From NCBI GenBank assembly GCA_023457255.1, contig JAEWMB010000040.1, positions 1-27,598 of the forward strand: a DNA stretch of 27,598 nt, written 5' to 3'. Shown here piece after piece: positions 23,706 through 27,598 of this stretch. A program made the position numbers and the translations under genes. The notes under the pieces were generated by a model, which did not search any database, was not told where the DNA came from, and was given only the letters and a program-made list of their open reading frames with translations. The number at the start of each line of letters is the position of its first letter. Positions within the stretch are counted from its first letter, which is position 1. The DNA is from Bacillota bacterium. Lineage in GTDB: Bacteria > Bacillota > Clostridia > Lachnospirales > Lachnospiraceae.

Positions 23706-24248
23706 ATGAAAACAAATTTCATATTATTTAAGGTTTACTTATTGGCAGGAGCATTTACATTCTCAGGCGGTATGGCTATGTTACCTGTTATTGAGAGGGA
23801 ATTATGTGGAAAATATGACCTAATTGACAGGGAGAGTTTATACGAGTATGCAACATTATCGCAAACATTTCCGGGAGTTATTGCCCTTACAAATGCTTGT
23901 TTTGTCGGAAAGAAAATAAACGGTGGAAGTGGGATGTTCTTCGCTGGGATTGGTGCTATTTTGCCAGCTTATATTTTAATGTCAATTGCCACAATGCTCT
24001 ATCAGCTACTGCCACAGCAAGGCCCCATATTAAGCGCCTTAGTTGCAGTCCGGGCGACTTCAGCATCTTTTTTATTTGCGGCAGCCTATACGATTGCGAA
24101 ATATAACTTAAAATCTAAAGTTAATATTGTTATCGCACTTTTCTGTTTCGTTTGCACTGTGTTTAATCTTATTGGAGTACCAATTCTGATTGTTCTATCC
24201 GCACTTATTGGAGTGTTGATTGTTTACACACGAAAGGATGAAAAATGA
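23706..24248 (+). CDS. Chromate transporter (CHR) family protein, N-terminal-type half
   Basis: This 180-residue membrane protein has five to six hydrophobic segments. The family motif at the first helix reads FSGGMAMLPVIERE (18-31), followed by SQTFPGVIALTNACFVG. Short-chain CHR proteins are encoded as pairs, each corresponding to one half of the longer ChrA, and are thought to assemble as a heterodimer. Known pairs export chromate, but many genomic CHR pairs have unproven substrates. The ribosome site is AGGAGG. It overlaps the next gene by 4 bases. A divergent LysR gene probably controls it. Confidence 0.85.
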   Translation: MKTNFILFKVYLLAGAFTFSGGMAMLPVIERELCGKYDLIDRESLYEYATLSQTFPGVIALTNACFVGKKINGGSGMFFAGIGAILPAYILMSIATMLYQLLPQQGPILSALVAVRATSASFLFAAAYTIAKYNLKSKVNIVIALFCFVCTVFNLIGVPILIVLSALIGVLIVYTRKDEK

Positions 24249-24799
24249 TATTACAATTATTTTTTACATTTCTAAAAATAGGGTTTTTAGGGTTTGGCGG
24301 AGGCTATGCGATGTTGTCTTTAATATTTAAAGAAGCATCTAAATTTGGTATGACGGTTAATCAATTTGCTGATTTGAATGCTTTAGATGTCTTGATTCCG
24401 GGACCTATTGCTATTAACTCTGCAACATATGTGGGACAAGTATATGGCGGTTTTTTGGGAGCCATAGTTACAACACTTGCGGTTAGCGTTCCATCCTTGA
24501 TATTTGTTCCGGTCTTTATGCGATGTGAAGAACAAATTAACAACAATAGATATCTAAATGCCACCTTAACAAGTGTTAAAGCTGCATCTGTCGGGCTTAT
24601 TTTTGCAGTGGCGTTATCAATTATGCTGTCAACCACATTTGATATAGCCAATCTTTTTAATTGGCAAAACGCTAATTTTGATTATCTTTCTTTCATAATA
24701 ATGATTATTGCTTTTGTGCTGCATCTTCGTTATGAAATTAATCCTATTATTCTTACATTACTTGCAGGTGTCATTGGCTGGATCTTCTATTTTGTATAG
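24245..24799 (+). CDS. Chromate transporter (CHR) family protein, C-terminal-type half
   Basis: This 184-residue membrane protein is the partner of the preceding one. The repeat motif here is LGFGGGYAMLSLIFKEA (15-31), and PGPIAINSATYVGQVYGGFL (about 52-71) matches the conserved second block of the family. Several hydrophobic helices follow to the C-terminus. The ATG overlaps the upstream stop (ATGA), so the halves are co-translated. A hairpin terminator lies 50-100 bases downstream. The substrate is likely an oxyanion, inferred from the family only. Confidence 0.85.
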   Translation: MILQLFFTFLKIGFLGFGGGYAMLSLIFKEASKFGMTVNQFADLNALDVLIPGPIAINSATYVGQVYGGFLGAIVTTLAVSVPSLIFVPVFMRCEEQINNNRYLNATLTSVKAASVGLIFAVALSIMLSTTFDIANLFNWQNANFDYLSFIIMIIAFVLHLRYEINPIILTLLAGVIGWIFYFV

Positions 24800-24848
24800 T
24801 TAAAAGCTGTTTATAACTCGGAAAAAGGTTGTTATCTATAGATTAAAA

Positions 24849-24898
24849 ACTGTTTATAATATCCGAATGAAAAGCTGCTGTCTATAAACAGTCTTTTA
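24849..24898 (+). terminator. Terminator of the CHR operon
   Basis: The 10-bp perfect stem actgtttata / tataaacagt is followed by CTTTTAT. A near-copy of the left arm (aagctgtttata) occurs at about 24804, giving an alternative pairing partner. Confidence 0.65.
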
Positions 24899-24924
24899 TA
24901 GTCGTTCCGGATATGCTGCTATGA

Positions 24925-25040
24925 GACTGTTGGTGACAAGTGATGAGTATCTGCTAAATTGGTTATTTAATACATGTTTGAAATATTGTAATAGAATAAG
25001 TTGGATTAGTAAGCATTGTGGCGTCATGATGCTTACTTTT
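24925..25040 (+). pseudogene. Remnant of the second LysM-GH18 gene, 3' end and terminator
   Basis: Bases 24925-25040 align with 20170-20289, the last codons, stop region and terminator of the intact LysM-GH18 gene. Shared stretches include aaattggttatt, atgtttga.atatt and ggattagtaagcattgtg. The hairpin at 25008-25040 is still intact (agtaagcattgtg / catgatgcttact plus T-run). Small deletions break the frame. With the piece at 22276-22512 it frames the LysR-CHR block. Confidence 0.8.
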
Positions 25041-25188
25041 TGTTAACGGATTAAGATTTTAAGGATATCATGAAAGTAGTAACTAAGCATAAATTTTCAA
25101 GGTTGAATTTTATTTTGTGTGGTACTGTATTGTTAAATTTATAACAGCTTCAAAAATACTTAAAAATAAAAATTGACTAAAATTGCAC

Positions 25189-25217
25189 TTGACGTCCTGG
25201 GAGTTCCGATGTAGATT
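25189..25217 (+). promoter_or_regulatory. Promoter of the hemerythrin gene
   Basis: The -35 TTGACG (25189-25194), a spacer of exactly 17 bases and the -10 TAGATT (25212-25217) lie about 50 bases before the start codon. The rest of the 25041-25253 gap is A/T-rich without other visible features. Confidence 0.55.
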
Positions 25218-25265
25218 TATTAATAGAACATAGTAATAAAGCACTAAAGACATATGAGGTGGGAA

Positions 25266-25682
25266 ATGTTTGATTTTGCATTTGATTGGCTTAAAGAATT
25301 AGAAACTGGAGACGAATTGATTGATCAGCAACATAAAGAGTTCTTTCGAATTGGAAGAGATATTGAGCAATTGATTGTTAAAAAGTGTATCGGAGTTCAA
25401 GAACAGGAATTATTAGATATTGTGTGTGAGCTCAGAGAGTATGTTTCCTACCATTTTTATTCAGAAGAGACTATTATGCGTCAGCAAGGATATTCAAATT
25501 ACGAGAAACATGTAAAAGAGCATCAAGGATTCCAAAAATACGTTATGGAAATTGATTGTCCTGCACTGGCTAAAAACCCGTATAAGGAGTTAAAGGCTAT
25601 GAAATCGATGATACAGTCGTGGGTATTTAGCCACATGATTGGTGAAGATGTTAAAATGGTGAAAGAAATCCAGCTTAAATAA
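25266..25682 (+). CDS. Bacteriohemerythrin
   Basis: The product has 138 residues from ATG 25266 (GAGGTG lies upstream); ATG 25254 would add four residues. All seven di-iron ligands are present with family spacing: H23 (DQQHKEFF), H63 and E67 (HFYSEE), H82 and H86 (HVKEHQGF), H123 and D128 (FSHMIGED). It is a soluble four-helix bundle that binds O2 reversibly. In anaerobes such proteins are thought to sense or scavenge oxygen, or to carry it to enzymes. It is monocistronic with its own promoter and terminator. No fused signalling domain is present. Confidence 0.93.
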   Translation: MFDFAFDWLKELETGDELIDQQHKEFFRIGRDIEQLIVKKCIGVQEQELLDIVCELREYVSYHFYSEETIMRQQGYSNYEKHVKEHQGFQKYVMEIDCPALAKNPYKELKAMKSMIQSWVFSHMIGEDVKMVKEIQLK

Positions 25683-25693
25683 TGAAAGAAATC

Positions 25694-25742
25694 AAGAGGC
25701 TTAAGCAAAATTAATGAATAAAGATTTTGCAAAGCCTCTTTT
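25694..25742 (+). terminator. Intrinsic terminator of the hemerythrin gene
   Basis: The outer arms aagaggctt / aaagcctctt and inner arms gcaaaa / ttttgc form a long stem that ends in TTTT. Confidence 0.85.
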
Positions 25743-25916
25743 CAACGCTTGGATTAATGATAAGAAACAGCATTTGTAAGGTATTAAGAGTATTTTATGG
25801 ACATGTCCGGTTATGTTTGCTATAATCGGAGAGAATTTAATGAGATAGCTTATAGAATGATGGAATAAGACAAAAATAAATGATAAAGTTTTAGGTTTAA
25901 ACAAGAAGGGAAAAAA

Positions 25917-27598
25917 ATGATGAAAAATTCTCCTAGAGAAAAAGGTGAAAAGAAGATTGGTAGTAAAACTTCAAGGGATAAAAGAATAAAGGAAGAAAAT
26001 TCTGATGTGAGAGAAAATAGGAACAGGAAAGAAATTAAGGCGGGAAAATATAATAAAGCTGAAAAAGAGAATAAGGCTGGGAAGGAAGATAAGGGAGGAA
26101 AATATAATAAAGCCGGGAAAAAGAATAAGGCTGAGAAAGAAGATAAAGCGGGAAAATATAATAAAGCTGAAAAAGATGATAAGACTGAAAAGCAGAACAA
26201 AGCCGGTAAACAAAACAAGATAGAAAATAAAGAATCTTTTGTGTTAAACAAAAGTAGGAGAAGAGAGCACAACAATAACAAGCCACATGATAGTAAGCAG
26301 GAAAAGCCTAATTATATAGTAGAAAAAAAAGAGACGGCTAAGGGGATAAGCAAGATTAATCGGCAAGAACACGCTGATAAGAATACCAGTACTAATTCTT
26401 GGAATAAGGAGATTCAAGGAAAGCCTAAGGAAGGAAATATAGCAGCAAGCAAAGATAGAACACAAAAAGCCGGTAAAAAGAAAAAGTGTGGTCAAGAGGA
26501 ATGCCCTTACTCAAAAAAATGCGGAGGTTGTCATTATCTTGACCTACCATATGAAGAGCAGCTAAAAATAAAACAAAAACAAGTATCAAAACTACTGTCT
26601 GATTTTTGTAAGGTTAATACAATTATAGGTATGGAATATCCTTACCACTATAGAAATAAAGTTCAGGCTGTATTTGGCCGTGATGCAAAAGGTAATATAA
26701 TATCTGGTGTCTACAAAGAAGGTACTCATCAAATTATTCCTACAACCTCTTGCTTAATCGAGGATAAAAAAGCGGATGAGATTATAGGAACAATACGAGG
26801 TATGTTAAAATCCTTTAAAATAAAAACATATGATGAAGACACTGGATTTGGTTTACTCCGTTATGTGTTAGTAAAAAGAGGTTTTACCAGTGGTGAAATC
26901 ATGGTCGTTTTAGTTATTGCTTCACCGATACTACCGTCGAAGAATAATTTCGTTACAGCTCTTAGAAAAGCACACCCTGAGATTACAACAATTGTACTAA
27001 ATATCAATAATCGTACAGACAGCCTGATTCTGGGTGATCGTGAAACAGTCCTATATGGAAAAGGATATATAGAGGATACTTTATGTGGTAATGTATTCCG
27101 TATATCATCCAAATCCTTTTATCAAGTTAATCCTGTTCAAACGGAAAGATTATATCAGCTGGCGATTAAAGCAGCAGGACTAACAGGAAAAGAAAGAGTG
27201 ATAGATGCCTATTGCGGCATAGGGACAATTGGTTTAGTGGCAAGCAAATACGCAAAAGAAGTGCTTGGTATAGAGGTAAATAAAGAAGCAGTAAAGGATG
27301 CGATTGCAAATGCAAAGCGTAATGGAATTACAAATGAGCAATTCTACAATACAGATGCGACAGAATTTATGATAGCTATGGCTGAAAAAGGAGAAAAAGC
27401 AGATGTAGTTATCATGGATCCGCCAAGGGCAGGAAGTACAGAGCAATTTATAGATGCAGTTGAATGCTTACAGCCAGGTAGAGTTGTCTATATAAGCTGC
27501 AATCCAGTCACTCTTCAAAGGGATTTGAAGTATTTCATTAAGAAGGGGTATCAGGCGAAGGAAGCTTGGCTGGTGGATATGTTTCCTTGGACGGTGCA
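25917..27598 (+). CDS. RlmD/RumA-type 23S rRNA (uracil-5-)-methyltransferase with Lys-rich extension (3' end outside window)
   Basis: An open frame of at least 560 codons runs off the right edge. Residues 1-190 are Lys/Glu/Asn-rich low complexity, including three 18-residue repeats (41-94). The enzyme core starts at about 191. Its cluster cysteines are C196-x5-C202-x2-C205 (CPYSKKCGGC) and a late C279, as for the 4Fe-4S site of RumA; C191 is an extra one. The SAM motif is DAYCGIGTIG (430-439). MDPPRAG follows, then the catalytic Cys C528 in YISCNPVTLQRDL. The sequence ends in DMFPWTV, just before the usual end of the family. No TRAM domain is visible before the cluster. The enzyme makes m5U in 23S rRNA (U747 or U1939 in known cases). 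The start at ATG 25917 has AAGGG upstream; ATG 25920 is also possible. Confidence 0.85.
   Translation, partial: MMKNSPREKGEKKIGSKTSRDKRIKEENSDVRENRNRKEIKAGKYNKAEKENKAGKEDKGGKYNKAGKKNKAEKEDKAGKYNKAEKDDKTEKQNKAGKQNKIENKESFVLNKSRRREHNNNKPHDSKQEKPNYIVEKKETAKGISKINRQEHADKNTSTNSWNKEIQGKPKEGNIAASKDRTQKAGKKKKCGQEECPYSKKCGGCHYLDLPYEEQLKIKQKQVSKLLSDFCKVNTIIGMEYPYHYRNKVQAVFGRDAKGNIISGVYKEGTHQIIPTTSCLIEDKKADEIIGTIRGMLKSFKIKTYDEDTGFGLLRYVLVKRGFTSGEIMVVLVIASPILPSKNNFVTALRKAHPEITTIVLNINNRTDSLILGDRETVLYGKGYIEDTLCGNVFRISSKSFYQVNPVQTERLYQLAIKAAGLTGKERVIDAYCGIGTIGLVASKYAKEVLGIEVNKEAVKDAIANAKRNGITNEQFYNTDATEFMIAMAEKGEKADVVIMDPPRAGSTEQFIDAVECLQPGRVVYISCNPVTLQRDLKYFIKKGYQAKEAWLVDMFPWTV
26037..26198 (+). repeat. 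Three 54-bp tandem repeats in the methyltransferase extension
   Basis: Three consecutive 54-bp units encode 18-residue variants of KAGKYNKAEKENKAGKED. A partial fourth follows (KAGKQNK). The repeat keeps frame, consistent with in-frame expansion of a disordered basic/acidic linker. Confidence 0.85.

Noticed and set aside
22512..24925. A transposon or insertion sequence carrying the LysR-CHR genes
   Set aside because: No transposase, no terminal inverted repeats and no clear target-site duplication were found at the two junctions.
25850..26495. Several Phe/Leu/Ser-rich minus-strand frames
   Set aside because: They are shadows of the Lys/Glu-rich extension of the methyltransferase; AAA/GAA codons read backwards give Phe/Leu/Ser.

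Overview
The window looks like chromosomal DNA from a low-GC, spore-forming, anaerobic Firmicute of the Clostridia. A Lachnospiraceae genome of the Lachnoclostridium phytofermentans type is my best guess, from gene content and codon use only. I see no rRNA, tRNA, CRISPR array, phage gene or transposase. Most genes have strong AGGAGG-type ribosome binding sites, and many are closed by intrinsic terminators.

Layout. 151-2379: HelD-type RNA polymerase-recycling helicase. 2516-5354: three collagen-like surface proteins that share one N-terminal domain. Two are in tandem on the minus strand and one is divergent. 5477-7163: two-gene ABC exporter. 7808-9181: soluble zinc-binding (CZB) chemoreceptor. 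9257-10069: manganese exporter mntP behind its own promoter, a yybP-ykoY Mn2+ riboswitch and an attenuator. 10096-12312: an operon of an ATP-grasp ligase and a lysine 2,3-aminomutase-type radical SAM enzyme. 12733-13887: GT2 glycosyltransferase with TPR-like repeats. 14069-14293: a 74-residue protein that is about 60% Cys plus Asn. 14583-15488: WYL regulator. 15640-17248: tightly packed four-gene operon (DUF1905, helical protein, 55-residue basic peptide, HD phosphohydrolase). 17584-18846: MFS transporter. 18971-20242: LysM-LysM-GH18 spore peptidoglycan hydrolase. 20575-22176: a long collagen-like protein with about 119 G-X-Y triplets. 22702-24799: LysR regulator divergent from a split chromate-type (CHR) transporter. 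25266-25682: bacteriohemerythrin. 25917 to the window end: RlmD/RumA-type rRNA methyltransferase with a long Lys-rich repeat extension, cut off by the window edge.

How they fit together. Several genes point to the spore surface and to germination: four collagen-like filament proteins, the Cys/Asn-rich peptide, the LysM-GH18 enzyme and perhaps the glycosyltransferase. BclA-type collagens are known to be O-glycosylated on Thr, but a role for this glycosyltransferase is only inferred. A second group concerns metals and redox: mntP with its riboswitch, the CZB receptor, the CHR transporter and hemerythrin.

The main structural observation is that the LysM-GH18 gene once had a second copy. Degraded pieces of it lie at about 22276-22512 and 24925-25040, the latter including its terminator. 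The LysR-CHR block sits exactly between the two pieces, so it appears to have entered, or replaced part of, a decaying duplicate. The best candidate for undescribed biochemistry is the ATP-grasp plus aminomutase pair.
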